NCBI RefSeq assembly: GCF_025141935.1
Contig: NZ_CP081120.1
Coordinates: forward strand, 248,001-312,000
DNA length: 64,000 nucleotides
DNA from: Sulfitobacter sp. S190
Lineage (GTDB): Bacteria > Pseudomonadota > Alphaproteobacteria > Rhodobacterales > Rhodobacteraceae
Reading direction: 5' to 3'
Shown here: positions 54,069 through 63,032 of the stretch, piece after piece
Numbering within the stretch: the stretch's first letter is position 1
How the letters are laid out: each line of letters starts with the position of its first letter
The notes under the pieces: model-generated
Database searches by the model: none
Seen by the model: the letters and a program-made list of their open reading frames with translations, nothing else
Told to the model about the DNA's origin: nothing
Program-made: the position numbers and the translations under genes

Positions 54069-54100
54069 GTCCTTGCCACGAATATAAGCGATGACATACG

Positions 54101-54130
54101 AAAAAGCCCCGCCCGGGGTAGGGGCGAGGC
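54101..54130 (-). terminator. Terminator after phyR
   Basis: GCCCCGCCC (54106-54114) pairs with GGGGCGAGGC (54121-54130) with one mismatch. On the minus strand the stem is followed by TTTTT. It separates phyR from the DUF883 gene. Confidence 0.7.
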
Positions 54131-54153
54131 CTGTGTCTGTCATGTCTAAGCTG

Positions 54154-54963
54154 TTACGCGTGCAGGGTTTCCGTGGACGAAAAGAACATCGCCTGCGACA
54201 CGGCGGAGACGACCTGATCCACCGTGTAGGGTTTGGAAATCAGGAACGCCGGTTCCGGTTTGTCACCGGTCAGCAAACGCTCGGGGAACGCGGTGATGAA
54301 GATGACCGGCCGCAGGCCCAGCTCCGTCAGAAGGTCATTGACCGCATCGATGCCCGACGAATTGTCAGCCAATTGGATGTCGGCAAGGATCAGATCCGGT
54401 TGGTCGGCTTTGCCGAGTTCGACGGCTTCATCGCGGGTGCGGGCGATGCCTGTCACGCGGTGACCCATCTCGGCCACGATGGATTCGATGTCCATCGCGA
54501 TGATCGCTTCGTCTTCGATGATCATCACGGAGCCCATGACGCTGTCCGCCATTTCCTGCCGCGCGATGTTAACGAGCTCTTCGGCCTCGTTCGCCTCGAC
54601 ATCGATGATCGTGCCGATATCGCCGTAGGAAAAGCCCTCGATCGTGTGCAGCAGCAACGCTTCGCGGCTGTTGTTAGTCAACTTGGCGAGGTGTTTCTGC
54701 GCTTTGGCGCGCGCGCCTTCTTCACCATCTTCGATCGGCGCACCGGCGCTAGCCCAAATTCCGTAAAGGACACGGAACAAACCGGTCTTTGTATCCGTTC
54801 CATCCAGAACACTGCGGTCGGTCAGGATCGCTTCGAGTGCCGCGGCCGCGAATGCGTCGCCGCTTGCCTGGCTTCCGGTGAGCGCGCGTGCGTAGCGGCG
54901 CAGATACGGGATGTGATTGCCGATATCTTCGCTGGAGCCAGGTTTCGTTGTGTCGTCAGCCAT
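54154..54963 (-). CDS. phyR: General stress response anti-anti-sigma regulator PhyR
   Basis: 269 residues. The N-terminal part mimics an ECF sigma factor (HIPYLRRYARALTGSQASGD; LTNNSREALLLHTIEGFSYG for the sigma-4-like region) and the C-terminal part is a receiver (MIIEDEAIIAMDIESIVAEM, phospho-Asp in LILADIQLAD, Lys in LISKPYT). When phosphorylated, PhyR binds NepR and frees EcfG. It is divergent from nepR-ecfG across 108 bp carrying overlapping EcfG promoters. Confidence 0.97.
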   Translation of the reverse strand: MADDTTKPGSSEDIGNHIPYLRRYARALTGSQASGDAFAAAALEAILTDRSVLDGTDTKTGLFRVLYGIWASAGAPIEDGEEGARAKAQKHLAKLTNNSREALLLHTIEGFSYGDIGTIIDVEANEAEELVNIARQEMADSVMGSVMIIEDEAIIAMDIESIVAEMGHRVTGIARTRDEAVELGKADQPDLILADIQLADNSSGIDAVNDLLTELGLRPVIFITAFPERLLTGDKPEPAFLISKPYTVDQVVSAVSQAMFFSSTETLHA

Positions 54964-54993
54964 CGAGGCACGTCCCTTTTTTCATCTTTCTTT

Positions 54994-55019
54994 GGAACTT
55001 TAACACCGTTCCTTAAGTT
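54994..55019 (+). promoter_or_regulatory. EcfG-type promoter of nepR-ecfG
   Basis: GGAAC (54994-54998), 18 nt, GTT (55017-55019); start codon of nepR at 55072. It implies autoregulation by EcfG and overlaps the phyR promoter on the other strand. Confidence 0.7.
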
Positions 55020-55026
55020 TGGTTCC
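55002..55026 (-). promoter_or_regulatory. EcfG-type promoter of phyR
   Basis: On the minus strand, GGAAC (55026-55022), 17 nt, GTT (55004-55002), 39 nt before the phyR ATG. It is interleaved with the nepR promoter, so both directions share about 18 bp. Confidence 0.65.
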
Positions 55027-55071
55027 AAGTTGGATCCACTATTTCGTAATTTTTGCACGGTCTGAGGGTAT

Positions 55072-55227
55072 ATGACAGAGCAAGGGCAGAAGAAGACGGG
55101 CGGAGGTGTCATCGATGAGAACCTCAAGCGCGTGTACAATGAGGCACTCGATGAAGGCATTCCCGACCGTTTCAAAGATCTTCTGGATCAGCTGAAGCAG
55201 CAGGACACGCAAAGGGAGCCGGACTGA
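55072..55227 (+). CDS. nepR: Anti-sigma factor NepR
   Basis: 51 residues, below usual ORF size limits. VIDENLKRVYNEALDEGIPD followed by RFKDLLDQLKQQ is the conserved two-helix NepR core that wraps EcfG. The stop overlaps the ecfG start (TGATG), so sigma and anti-sigma are translated in a coupled way. The ATG at 55072 follows GAGGG. Confidence 0.93.
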   Translation: MTEQGQKKTGGGVIDENLKRVYNEALDEGIPDRFKDLLDQLKQQDTQREPD

Positions 55228-55784
55228 TGGCAGCGCGCGATCCGCGCGATGAACTCGTCGATCACCTGCCCGCGATGCGGGCTTTTGCCATCAGCTTGAC
55301 GCGCAATGGCGCGATTGCCGATGACATGGTGCAGGACACGCTGGTCAAGGCGTGGACAAATATCGAAAAGTTCGAGGTTGGCACCAACATGCGTGCCTGG
55401 CTTTTCACCATTTTGCGCAACACATACTATTCGTCGCGCCGCAAATCGAACCGCGAGGTGGCGGATGTCGATGGGGTATTTACGGATAACCTTGCCGAGA
55501 AACCGGCGCACGATGGTCACCTGCAAATGCAGGATTTCCGTGTCGCACTGGCCAAGCTGAAAGACGAGCAGCGCGAAGCATTGCTGTTGATCGGCGCATC
55601 GGGTTTTTCGTATGAGGAAGCGGCAGAAATGTGTGGCGTCGCGGTCGGCACGATCAAGAGCCGCACCAACAGAGCGAGAGCGCAGTTGGCTGAATTGATG
55701 GGTCTGAGGGATGACGAGGCGATGGAATTGACCGACGACGCGACGATGTCGGTGATCTCCGCCTCCAAAGTTTCCTCTTTCTAA
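55227..55784 (+). CDS. ecfG: ECF sigma factor EcfG
   Basis: A 185-residue sigma-70-family factor of the general stress response. Region 2 reads SLTRNGAIADDMVQDTLVKA with WTNIEKFEVGTNMRAWLFTI, and region 4 reads LKDEQREALLLIGASGFSYE with AVGTIKSRTNRARAQL. It directs transcription from GGAAC/GTT promoters such as those near 43.0, 54.05, 55.0 and 57.7 kb. It is directly followed by the sensor kinase gene, 2 bp later. Confidence 0.96.
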   Translation: MAARDPRDELVDHLPAMRAFAISLTRNGAIADDMVQDTLVKAWTNIEKFEVGTNMRAWLFTILRNTYYSSRRKSNREVADVDGVFTDNLAEKPAHDGHLQMQDFRVALAKLKDEQREALLLIGASGFSYEEAAEMCGVAVGTIKSRTNRARAQLAELMGLRDDEAMELTDDATMSVISASKVSSF

Positions 55785-55786
55785 GC

Positions 55787-57508
55787 ATGACGTCCGGTTT
55801 TCTGAATTCCGGGCTATTTGGAGGGCTCGCATTCCGGGTCCTCCTTTTTCTGTCGCTCGCATTGCTTCCTATCGGATTGATTGCATTCGTACAGACCCGG
55901 GAGATTGCAGAGCAAAGCGAGGTTTCCGCCGAATTGTCATTGATCGCGGTGACGGAACAGGCGGTCGCGACGGAACGGACCATATTGCAAGAAGCGTTCG
56001 GCGCGGGGCAGGCGCTTGCGTCGATCGTGAAACTGGTGCGGACCGACCCTGAAACATGTTCGTCCTTCATGCGCACGTATATGGAGGGATCGGGCCGGTA
56101 CCGTCTGGTCGGGTTCATCGGTCGCGACGGGCTGATGTCATGCTCTTCGCACGATGCGGTTTTCGACTTTTCGACCTACAGCGGTTTCGGCGCTTCGATG
56201 GACACGCCAGCGCGCAGTGTATCGACCAACCCGCTCGGGCCCATCAGCCGGGAAGCGGTGGTGCTGGTGAATGTGCCGGTATTCGAGAACGACGTGATGG
56301 TCGGCTATGTCGTCTTGTCGATCGCGCAAGCTAACCTGAACGCGCTTGAACCCGTGCCCTTGGACCACGATCCGGTGGCGGTGATCACCTTCAGCGACGA
56401 GGGCAAGATACTGTCGTCCGGGGCGGACCAGACGCGGGTGACGCCCCAGTTGCCCCGCGATTACACGCTCAAGCAGCTGACAGGCGAAAATCGTCAGGTG
56501 TTCGAGGTGCCCAACGCGGAAGGCACGCCGCGCGTCTATGCCATTGTCCCGCTTATCCCCGGCAAGGTTTTCGCGATGAGCATCTGGCCCATCGATACGC
56601 CGTTTCTGGAGACGGATTTTAGCGGCCGGATTTCATCGCTGCTGCCGGTGTTGATGTGGCTGGCCAGCCTTGTTGTGGCGTTCTGGGCGCTGCACCGGCT
56701 GGCGATCACCCATATCCGCAAACTCGGCCGGCAGATGCGGCACTTTGCGCTGAACCGCACGCTGCCCCGCCACCCGCTTGGCGAACGCGTCCCCCACGAG
56801 ATCGTCGCGATGGAACAGTCATTCCTCGGAATGGCGGATTCGATCCTGCAGGATGAGGCGCGGTCCGAAGATAATCTGCGGCAGAAGAACATCCTGCTGA
56901 AAGAAGTGCATCACAGGGTGAAGAATAACCTGCAGCTGATTTCGTCGATCATGAACATGCAGATCCGGCAGGCCCCGACCGAGGCCAACAGGATGGTCCT
57001 GCAACGGCTGCAGGACCGTATTCTCAGCCTCGCGACCGTGCACAAGAACCTCTACCAGGATAACGAGATGACCCGTGTGGACGGGGGTGCGCTGCTCAAG
57101 GAGATCGTGGCGCGCAATCTGGCGGTGGGGCTGTCGCAGTCGTCCGGCGTGCAGGTTACAGAGGATTACGACGATATCATGGTCGGACCCGATGATGCAG
57201 CCCCGCTGACGTTGCTGGTGTCCGAAGCGGTTACGAATGCGTTGAAGTACGTCCCGCAGGGCGAAGGCCATACATCGAATATCTCGGTCAGCTTGAAATA
57301 CGTCGGTCCGGAGGAGGCGGAACTGCGGGTGGTGAACACCAGCGGTGGCGAGCCACCCGAGGGGGGGACCGGGCTGGGTTCGCGGCTGATCCTTGCCTTT
57401 GCGCGGCAATTGAACGGCGAATTGAGCACCCGCGATGACGACGGTGTGCACGTCCTCAGCCTGCGCTTTCCGGTGCCGTCGGTGGAAAAACAGGTCTATG
57501 ACTACTGA
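55787..57508 (+). CDS. Membrane sensor histidine kinase, HisKA_2 type (PhyK-like)
   Basis: 573 residues. TM1 (VLLFLSLALLPIGLIAFVQT), an extracytoplasmic sensor of about 230 residues, TM2 (LLPVLMWLASLVVAFWALHR), then a linker and the phospho-acceptor box LLKEVHHRVKNNLQLISSIM with a catalytic domain showing LLVSEAVTNALKYV and GGTGLGSRLILAFARQL. HisKA_2/HWE kinases encoded with ecfG usually phosphorylate PhyR. The start 2 bp after ecfG shows co-transcription. Confidence 0.93.
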   Translation: MTSGFLNSGLFGGLAFRVLLFLSLALLPIGLIAFVQTREIAEQSEVSAELSLIAVTEQAVATERTILQEAFGAGQALASIVKLVRTDPETCSSFMRTYMEGSGRYRLVGFIGRDGLMSCSSHDAVFDFSTYSGFGASMDTPARSVSTNPLGPISREAVVLVNVPVFENDVMVGYVVLSIAQANLNALEPVPLDHDPVAVITFSDEGKILSSGADQTRVTPQLPRDYTLKQLTGENRQVFEVPNAEGTPRVYAIVPLIPGKVFAMSIWPIDTPFLETDFSGRISSLLPVLMWLASLVVAFWALHRLAITHIRKLGRQMRHFALNRTLPRHPLGERVPHEIVAMEQSFLGMADSILQDEARSEDNLRQKNILLKEVHHRVKNNLQLISSIMNMQIRQAPTEANRMVLQRLQDRILSLATVHKNLYQDNEMTRVDGGALLKEIVARNLAVGLSQSSGVQVTEDYDDIMVGPDDAAPLTLLVSEAVTNALKYVPQGEGHTSNISVSLKYVGPEEAELRVVNTSGGEPPEGGTGLGSRLILAFARQLNGELSTRDDDGVHVLSLRFPVPSVEKQVYDY

Positions 57509-57668
57509 TCTTCATTAACTTTTTGAATTTTTTTTGACCTGAAGTCGGGCCCCTAGGGTCTATTGCAAGACACTGAGATTCTTGCTTTCTCTCCTTTAGG
57601 GTGCGGAATTTCGCGAAACACTCAACCGTTAACGCGTTGTTTTGTCGCAAGAAACTCCCTGTTTTTAT

Positions 57669-57694
57669 GGAACTTAGTCCCGATTTTTCCTGTT
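57669..57694 (+). promoter_or_regulatory. EcfG-type promoter candidate
   Basis: GGAAC (57669-57673), 18 nt, GTT (57692-57694), the same spacing as before nepR, 33 nt ahead of the small membrane gene. Confidence 0.58.
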
Positions 57695-57727
57695 GTGTTG
57701 ATGAACGCTCGGGAAAAGGAGGCTTCA

Positions 57728-57913
57728 ATGACGACAGATATGTTTATCGGCGGCCTCATGATCCTGACGATGGTCGCGGTGGTTATCGTTGCGATGACCA
57801 CTTCTCGTGGCCGGACAGGCCAACAACAAACAACATCGCGCCACAATCGTATGGCGCACAAGAAAAGAAGTTCTGACAGGGAGATGACCGGATCGTCAGA
57901 TCATCATCGCTGA
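57728..57913 (+). CDS. Small membrane protein next to the stress locus
   Basis: 61 residues: one N-terminal helix (MFIGGLMILTMVAVVIVAMT) and a basic, glutamine- and serine-rich tail (SRGRTGQQQTTSRHNRMAHK). AAGGAGG lies 5 nt before the ATG, a near-ideal site. An EcfG-type promoter precedes it and a strong hairpin follows, so it forms its own small transcription unit, probably stress-induced. No family known. Confidence 0.7.
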   Translation: MTTDMFIGGLMILTMVAVVIVAMTTSRGRTGQQQTTSRHNRMAHKKRSSDREMTGSSDHHR

Positions 57914-57923
57914 ATACAAATTG

Positions 57924-57951
57924 AAACCCCCGCGGCGTGCCGCGGGGGTTT
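57924..57951. terminator. Bidirectional terminator
   Basis: Perfect 12-bp stem AAACCCCCGCGG (57924-57935) with its complement at 57940-57951 and tetraloop CGTG. It serves both the 57728 gene and the convergent XRE-cupin gene. Confidence 0.88.
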
Positions 57952-57956
57952 TGAAT

Positions 57957-58547
57957 TCAGAAGGATGGAGGTGTCAGTGCCGATACGATCTCGCACTCTT
58001 CACGGCCGATGTTGCGAAACCTGTGTGGCAGGCGGCTATCGAAGAGATAGCCCTCGCCCGCGCCCAGCACGGCCACGTCGTCCCCGACTGTAATCTCAAT
58101 TTCTCCGCGCGTGATAATGCCCGCTTCTTCGCCTTCGTGTGACAAAAGCTCGGGGCCGGTATCAGCACCGGGCGGATAGGATTCGTGCAGCACCTGAAGG
58201 CTGTGCTCGCGCGCGTTGCCCAATTGCCGCAATGAGACCTGCCCGGGCCCTTGAGGGGCCAGTTCGGTGAATTCGTCAGCGCGGTAGAACACCTTTGCGC
58301 CAGTTTCCTCAATCGGGGTGAAGAATTCTGCCATCGAGATCGGGATCGCGTCGAGCAGGGATTTCAACGACGCCACGGAGGGGCTGGTTTTATCGGTTTC
58401 GATCAAGGAGATCGTGCCGTTGGTCAGGCCAGCCCGCTGTGCCAATTCACGCTGTGACAGCCCACGTTCAACGCGGATCGTTTTCAGCCGGTGTCCAATA
58501 TCCAAGGAGGTATCCTGTCGTCTGGGTTGCGTGCGGACCGCAGCCAT
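57957..58547 (-). CDS. XRE-cupin transcriptional regulator (PuuR-like)
   Basis: 196 residues: helix-turn-helix of the XRE type (RGLSQRELAQRAGLTNGTIS; TDKTSPSVASLKSLLD) and a C-terminal cupin (LLSHEGEEAGIITRGEIEIT; YLFDSRLPHRFRNIG). Similar proteins control polyamine and GABA breakdown. It is divergent from gabT with 149 bp between starts, so gabT regulation is a good guess. The start at 58547 is chosen over an extension to 58610. Confidence 0.88.
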   Translation of the reverse strand: MAAVRTQPRRQDTSLDIGHRLKTIRVERGLSQRELAQRAGLTNGTISLIETDKTSPSVASLKSLLDAIPISMAEFFTPIEETGAKVFYRADEFTELAPQGPGQVSLRQLGNAREHSLQVLHESYPPGADTGPELLSHEGEEAGIITRGEIEITVGDDVAVLGAGEGYLFDSRLPHRFRNIGREECEIVSALTPPSF

Positions 58548-58696
58548 ACAGGCAGCGGTTGTCAGCGCAAAGAGACCACCGCAAACCGGAATATTCAAGC
58601 GCCAACACAATCACGATTGACAATTAAATTAAACATCATAAAGGCTATTTTAAACGCGGGATTTTGCGCGTTGCCTCTTCTGATAGGATTGTTGAT

Positions 58697-60073
58697 ATGG
58701 CCAGCACTGCAAAACGCGGCACCCGTAAGACCGCAGCCAAGAAGAAACCACAGATCGCGATCGTCGCCCCTGTGGAGCCGAAAACATACTCGAATGCGGA
58801 TCTGGTTGCGCGCCGTGATGCGGCCGTGCCGCGCGGTGTGGCATCGGCGGCGCCGGTGTATGCTGCGCATGCAGAAAACGCGGAGTTGTGGGACGTGGAC
58901 GGCAACCGCTACATCGATTTCGTCGGTGGCATCGGTGTGTTGAACACAGGTCACCGTCATCCGTCCGTCGTTGCCGCAGCAAAGGCGCAGGAAGATCTGT
59001 ATACGCACACCTCTTTCCAGGTCGTGCCCTACGCGCCTTATATCGAGTTGGCCGAACGGCTGAACGCGCTGGCCCCCGGGCATGCGCCAAAGAAGACATT
59101 GCTGGTGACCACGGGCGCGGAAGCGGTGGAAAACGCGGTCAAGATCGCCCGCGCGGCGACGGGTCGTCCCGGTGTGATCGCCTTTACCGGCGGCTACCAC
59201 GGCCGGACACTGCTGACATTGGGCATGACCGGCAAAATCAGCCCCTACAAGAAAGACGTGGGCCCGTTCCCGTCGGATATCTTCCGCGCCCCGTTCCCGT
59301 CGGTGCGTGACGGGATTACCGTGGATGACGCGCTGACCGGTCTGAAGAACCTGTTCCTGACCGATGCGCAGCCGGAGCGTGTTGCCGCCATCATCATCGA
59401 ACCGGTGCTGGGCGAAGGCGGATATATCCCCGTACCGACCGAAATGATGGTAGCACTGCGGGCAATCTGCGACGAACACGGCATTCTGCTGATTGCGGAC
59501 GAAGTGCAGGCGGGCTTTGGCCGCACGGGCACATGGTTTGCGGTCGAGCATTCCGGCGTCACGCCTGATCTGATCACCGTCGCGAAATCCATGGCGGGTG
59601 GTTATCCGCTGGCGGGCGTCATCGGTCGGGCCGATATCATGGATGCGATGGAGCCCGGTGGCTTGGGCGGCACCTACGGCGGCAATCCCGTCGCCTGCGC
59701 CGCGGCGCTTGCCGCGATCGATGCGATCGAGCACGAGGGCCTTCTGGCGCGGTCCACGGCGATGGGCGACAAGCTCAAGGCGCGGTTTGCCGAGATCGGC
59801 GCCCGCGCGGCACCTTTCCGCATGTGGGATATCCGCGGTGTCGGCGCGATGGTTGCGGTCGAGCTTGTCACCGATTTCGACAGCGCGGCCCCCGATGGTG
59901 CCCTGACTAAACGGGTCATTGCGCATGCGCTCAAGCGGGGTCTGTTGTTGTTGTCTTGCGGGATGCACGGCAACGCAATTCGCGTGATGGTGCCGCTGAC
60001 GGCCTCTGACGAGATCCTCGAGGAAGGTCTGGCGATCTTTGAAGAGGCGCTGGCGGCAGCCGTCGCCGAATAG
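58697..60073 (+). CDS. gabT: 4-aminobutyrate aminotransferase
   Basis: A 458-residue PLP-dependent class III transaminase that converts GABA to succinate semialdehyde, the substrate of GabD. It shows NRYIDFVGGIGVLNTGHRHP, TTGAEAVENAVKIARAATGR, FTGGYHGRTLLTLGMTGKI, LIADEVQAGFGRTGTWFAVE and the PLP-lysine region TVAKSMAGGYPLAGVIG. About 30 N-terminal residues are lysine/alanine-rich and extra to the family. Confidence 0.93.
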   Translation: MASTAKRGTRKTAAKKKPQIAIVAPVEPKTYSNADLVARRDAAVPRGVASAAPVYAAHAENAELWDVDGNRYIDFVGGIGVLNTGHRHPSVVAAAKAQEDLYTHTSFQVVPYAPYIELAERLNALAPGHAPKKTLLVTTGAEAVENAVKIARAATGRPGVIAFTGGYHGRTLLTLGMTGKISPYKKDVGPFPSDIFRAPFPSVRDGITVDDALTGLKNLFLTDAQPERVAAIIIEPVLGEGGYIPVPTEMMVALRAICDEHGILLIADEVQAGFGRTGTWFAVEHSGVTPDLITVAKSMAGGYPLAGVIGRADIMDAMEPGGLGGTYGGNPVACAAALAAIDAIEHEGLLARSTAMGDKLKARFAEIGARAAPFRMWDIRGVGAMVAVELVTDFDSAAPDGALTKRVIAHALKRGLLLLSCGMHGNAIRVMVPLTASDEILEEGLAIFEEALAAAVAE

Positions 60074-60100
60074 GCCACGCCGCAAACGAGACGACGAAAG

Positions 60101-60127
60101 GGCGCGGGATTTCTCCTGCGCCTTTTT
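60101..60127 (+). terminator. Terminator after gabT
   Basis: GGCGCGGG (60101-60108) pairs with TCCTGCGCC (60114-60122) including one G-T pair, followed by TTTTT. Confidence 0.75.
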
Positions 60128-60164
60128 GCTTTGCCCCGGTGGCGCTGTCTGAAACACTGGCCCA

Positions 60165-61010
60165 ATGCGAACGCTGCTTTTCCTGATTTGCGCAATGTTG
60201 CCTGCGGCTTTGTGGGCTGATGCCCCTGTACGGGTCGGCTTTCTCGGGCCGGTGACGCAGGTTGATCCGTTGATGGTGAACGGTCAGGAAATACTTTTGG
60301 CCGAAGATGTCCCCGTGGTCAGCTTTATCGGCGGCGACGGCGCGTTGCGTGTCGGAGATGTCCTGCAGATCGAGGCAGAGTTCGACGGCGACAGGTTTTC
60401 GGCGACGCGCGTTGTGCGGCAGTTCCTTGCTGTGGGTCCGGTACAGATCGCCAAAGATACCGGGATTTCGGTGATGGGGAGCGGTTTTCGGGGGCCTGGC
60501 GCGGATGGCGTGGCAGAGGGACAGTGGATCGCGGTGGCCGGGCAATGGCGCGAGCGCCATGGCGTTATCAGCCGCTTGATCCCCCTGAACGATCCGGCGA
60601 TCGCGATGACGGGCGGACACCCCAATTTGCCAGAGGATGGGGTCGGTCCGATCCGCATCGGTCAGACGGCCATCACCGGATTGGCGGCGGTCCCATCCAA
60701 GACAGGATACTGGACCGTGATCGGTGCCGCGGGTGCTGACAGTATCCGCGCCAATGTGTTGTCGACGGGTTTGTTTGCGGACGATATCGCCTTTGCGCTG
60801 GTCGCGGGCTTTGCATCCGGCCCAATCGCATCAGAGACATACGAAATCATCGGCACGGGGATCGTGGGATACGCAAGGGAGGCGCAGATGCCGCAACGCG
60901 ACCAGCCACAGCTGTTTTGTGTCGCAGGCGGGAAGGTCAGTCGCGGTGCGCCGGCGGATGCCGGTGCAGTCGTGCTTGCGCTCTTCGATGTTTGGGGCTG
61001 CCCGTCCTGA
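60165..61010 (+). CDS. Secreted protein, DUF5666-like repeats
   Basis: 281 residues with a signal peptide (RTLLFLICAMLPAALWADA). Two or three beta-rich repeats of the form VNGQEILLAEDVPV followed by LRVGDVLQIEAEFDGDRFSA resemble DUF5666 domains. The function is unknown. It is not clearly in an operon: gabT ends in a terminator before it, and the glutamate-synthase-like gene is convergent and abuts its stop. Confidence 0.7.
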   Translation: MRTLLFLICAMLPAALWADAPVRVGFLGPVTQVDPLMVNGQEILLAEDVPVVSFIGGDGALRVGDVLQIEAEFDGDRFSATRVVRQFLAVGPVQIAKDTGISVMGSGFRGPGADGVAEGQWIAVAGQWRERHGVISRLIPLNDPAIAMTGGHPNLPEDGVGPIRIGQTAITGLAAVPSKTGYWTVIGAAGADSIRANVLSTGLFADDIAFALVAGFASGPIASETYEIIGTGIVGYAREAQMPQRDQPQLFCVAGGKVSRGAPADAGAVVLALFDVWGCPS

Positions 61011-62636
61011 TCAGAATACGATTTCGGGCGGGGTAAAGCTGTCTGCGCTGGCGCGGCTCCAGCGTTCTTTGTACCCCATGTGATCGGCCGCATCAGGATC
61101 GGTCAGGAACCCTTCGGGCAAATACGGGAATGCCTGATTGCCCTGCACCATCGACCTGTCCGATTGGCGCTGCATCAGGTGGTGTGGCAAGAAATCACAC
61201 GGTGCGGTCAGACCGGCGGCCCCGGTCATTTCGCCCAGCGCTTCGAGCGTGTTGCGGTGGAAGCGGGCGACACGTTGGGATTTGTGTTCGGGGTCCAGCG
61301 CGCGCGCGCGGATCGGGTCCTGTGTCGCGACGCCGACCGGGCAGTGGTTCGTGTGGCAGGCCTGTGCCTGAATGCAGCCCACGGCAAACATGAAGCCGCG
61401 CGCCGAATTGCACCAGTCCGCACCCAGCGAAAGGGCGCGGGCGATGTCAAAGGCCGATACGATCTTGCCTGCGGCCCCGATCTTGATCCGGTCGCGGATG
61501 CCCGCCCCGCGCAGGGTGTTGTGCACAAAGGTCAGCCCTTCGACCATCGGCATGCCGACGTGGTTCGCAAATTCGAGGGGCGCGGCACCGGTGCCGCCTT
61601 CGGCTCCGTCGACCACTATAAAGTCGGGGATGATGTCGGTCTCGAGCATGGCTTTGACCATGCACATGAATTCGCGCTGGTGACCGATACACAGTTTGAA
61701 GCCCACAGGTTTGCCGCCCGACAGGTCGCGCAGTTGTTTCAGGAAATGCATCATTTCCAGAGGTGTGGAAAACGCGGAATGCGCCGCGGGAGAGACGCAG
61801 TCCTCGCCCATGGGGATGCCGCGGGCTTCGGCGATTTCCTCGGTGATCTTGGACGCAGGCAGCATGCCGCCGTGACCGGGTTTCGCGCCCTGGCTGAGTT
61901 TAAGCTCGATCATCTTGATCTGCGGCAGCGACGCGGTCTTGGCGTATTTGTCGGGATCAAAGCTGCCGTCGGATGCGCGCGCCCCGAAATATCCCGACGC
62001 CACCTGATAAATAAGATCGCCGCCGCCTTCCTTGTGATAGCGGCTGACCGATCCCTCACCGGTGTCATGGGCAAAACCCCCAAGCTTTGCGCCCTTGTTC
62101 AGGGCCAGAATGGCCTGGGCGGAGAGCGACCCGAAGCTCATGGCAGAGATGTTGTAGATCGAGGAAAGATAAGGCTGTTTGCACTGGTCATTGCCGATCG
62201 TGATGCGGAAATCACTGTCGTCGATGTGCTTTGGCTGCACCGAATGGGTCACCCAGCTATAGCCCGCGTCGTAGACACGCTGGCGGGTGCCGAACGGGCG
62301 GGCGTCTTCCTGACCCTTGGCCCGCTGGTACACAAGGCTGCGCGCGTCGCGGCTGAACGGTTCTTCGTCCTGGTCATTTTCGATGAGGTATTGGCGGATT
62401 TCGGGCCGGATGCCTTCGAACAGGAAGCGCATGTGGCCCAGCACCGGATAATTGCGCAGGATCGAGTGCTGTGGCTGGCGCACGTCGTGCCAGCCCAGAA
62501 GGCTGAGCGCGCCGAAGACCACGAATGCCAGAAGGAACCATGCCGACCAGATCAGCGCCGCAAGTAGAGACAGGACCGTGAGAATCACCACCGAGCCGAA
62601 AACGGTGAAGCGTTTGAGTTCCGAGAGTTGGGTCAT
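61011..62636 (-). CDS. FMN-binding glutamate synthase-family protein
   Basis: 541 residues. Two N-terminal membrane helices (VFGSVVILTVLSLLAALIWS, FLLAFVVFGALSLLG) precede a GltB-like synthase domain: ISAMSFGSLSAQAILALNKG, GAKPGHGGMLPASKITEEIA, VVDGAEGGTGAAPLEFANHV and the 3Fe-4S motif CIQAQACHTNHCPVG. It lacks the glutaminase domain of true GltB, so it likely accepts another nitrogen donor or carries out another reaction. The start ATG at 62636 is preferred over a frame extending to 62708. Confidence 0.9.
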   Translation of the reverse strand: MTQLSELKRFTVFGSVVILTVLSLLAALIWSAWFLLAFVVFGALSLLGWHDVRQPQHSILRNYPVLGHMRFLFEGIRPEIRQYLIENDQDEEPFSRDARSLVYQRAKGQEDARPFGTRQRVYDAGYSWVTHSVQPKHIDDSDFRITIGNDQCKQPYLSSIYNISAMSFGSLSAQAILALNKGAKLGGFAHDTGEGSVSRYHKEGGGDLIYQVASGYFGARASDGSFDPDKYAKTASLPQIKMIELKLSQGAKPGHGGMLPASKITEEIAEARGIPMGEDCVSPAAHSAFSTPLEMMHFLKQLRDLSGGKPVGFKLCIGHQREFMCMVKAMLETDIIPDFIVVDGAEGGTGAAPLEFANHVGMPMVEGLTFVHNTLRGAGIRDRIKIGAAGKIVSAFDIARALSLGADWCNSARGFMFAVGCIQAQACHTNHCPVGVATQDPIRARALDPEHKSQRVARFHRNTLEALGEMTGAAGLTAPCDFLPHHLMQRQSDRSMVQGNQAFPYLPEGFLTDPDAADHMGYKERWSRASADSFTPPEIVF

Positions 62637-63032
62637 GGTAAGTCCGCCACCTTTATTCGTCCGGCCAGTGTTTAGCGCAGTAGAGCGTTTTTCGCGGCCT
62701 TGATGCAACCTTGCTCACGTAACGTTCATTTTCACCAAACAACTTATGGCTGAGTGTGTCTCGCATATGGTGCATGGGACGCGCGATATTTTGCGTTGAC
62801 TTATCAATGAGGTACTGACCCTCTGCAACCGCAATGAGAGACTGCTTGCTCATTTATCGAAAGGTGCATAACGTGAAATTGTGCAAACAGAGGTTGGGCC
62901 GGTAGCGGCGCAAGTTTCTGTCTGGGGAGGCGCAATTCAAGTCGGAGCAGATGCGCGAGCGGCTGATCCCCCTTCCCGAAAACACATCAGAGGCGGCATG
63001 CAATGCTGCCCTTAATAATGGGAGAGACCTTT
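62637..63032. other. 396-bp intergenic region between divergent genes
   Basis: Separates the glutamate-synthase-like gene from the TAXI gene and should hold both promoters. A 66-residue minus-strand frame at 62653-62853 lacks a ribosome site and is not supported. A GGGAGAG ribosome site at 63021-63027 serves the TAXI start. Confidence 0.5.

Noticed and set aside
62653..62853. 66-codon minus-strand ORF in the glutamate-synthase/TAXI gap
   Set aside because: No ribosome site and no recognisable product, and it overlaps the region expected to hold promoters; composition alone is not enough.
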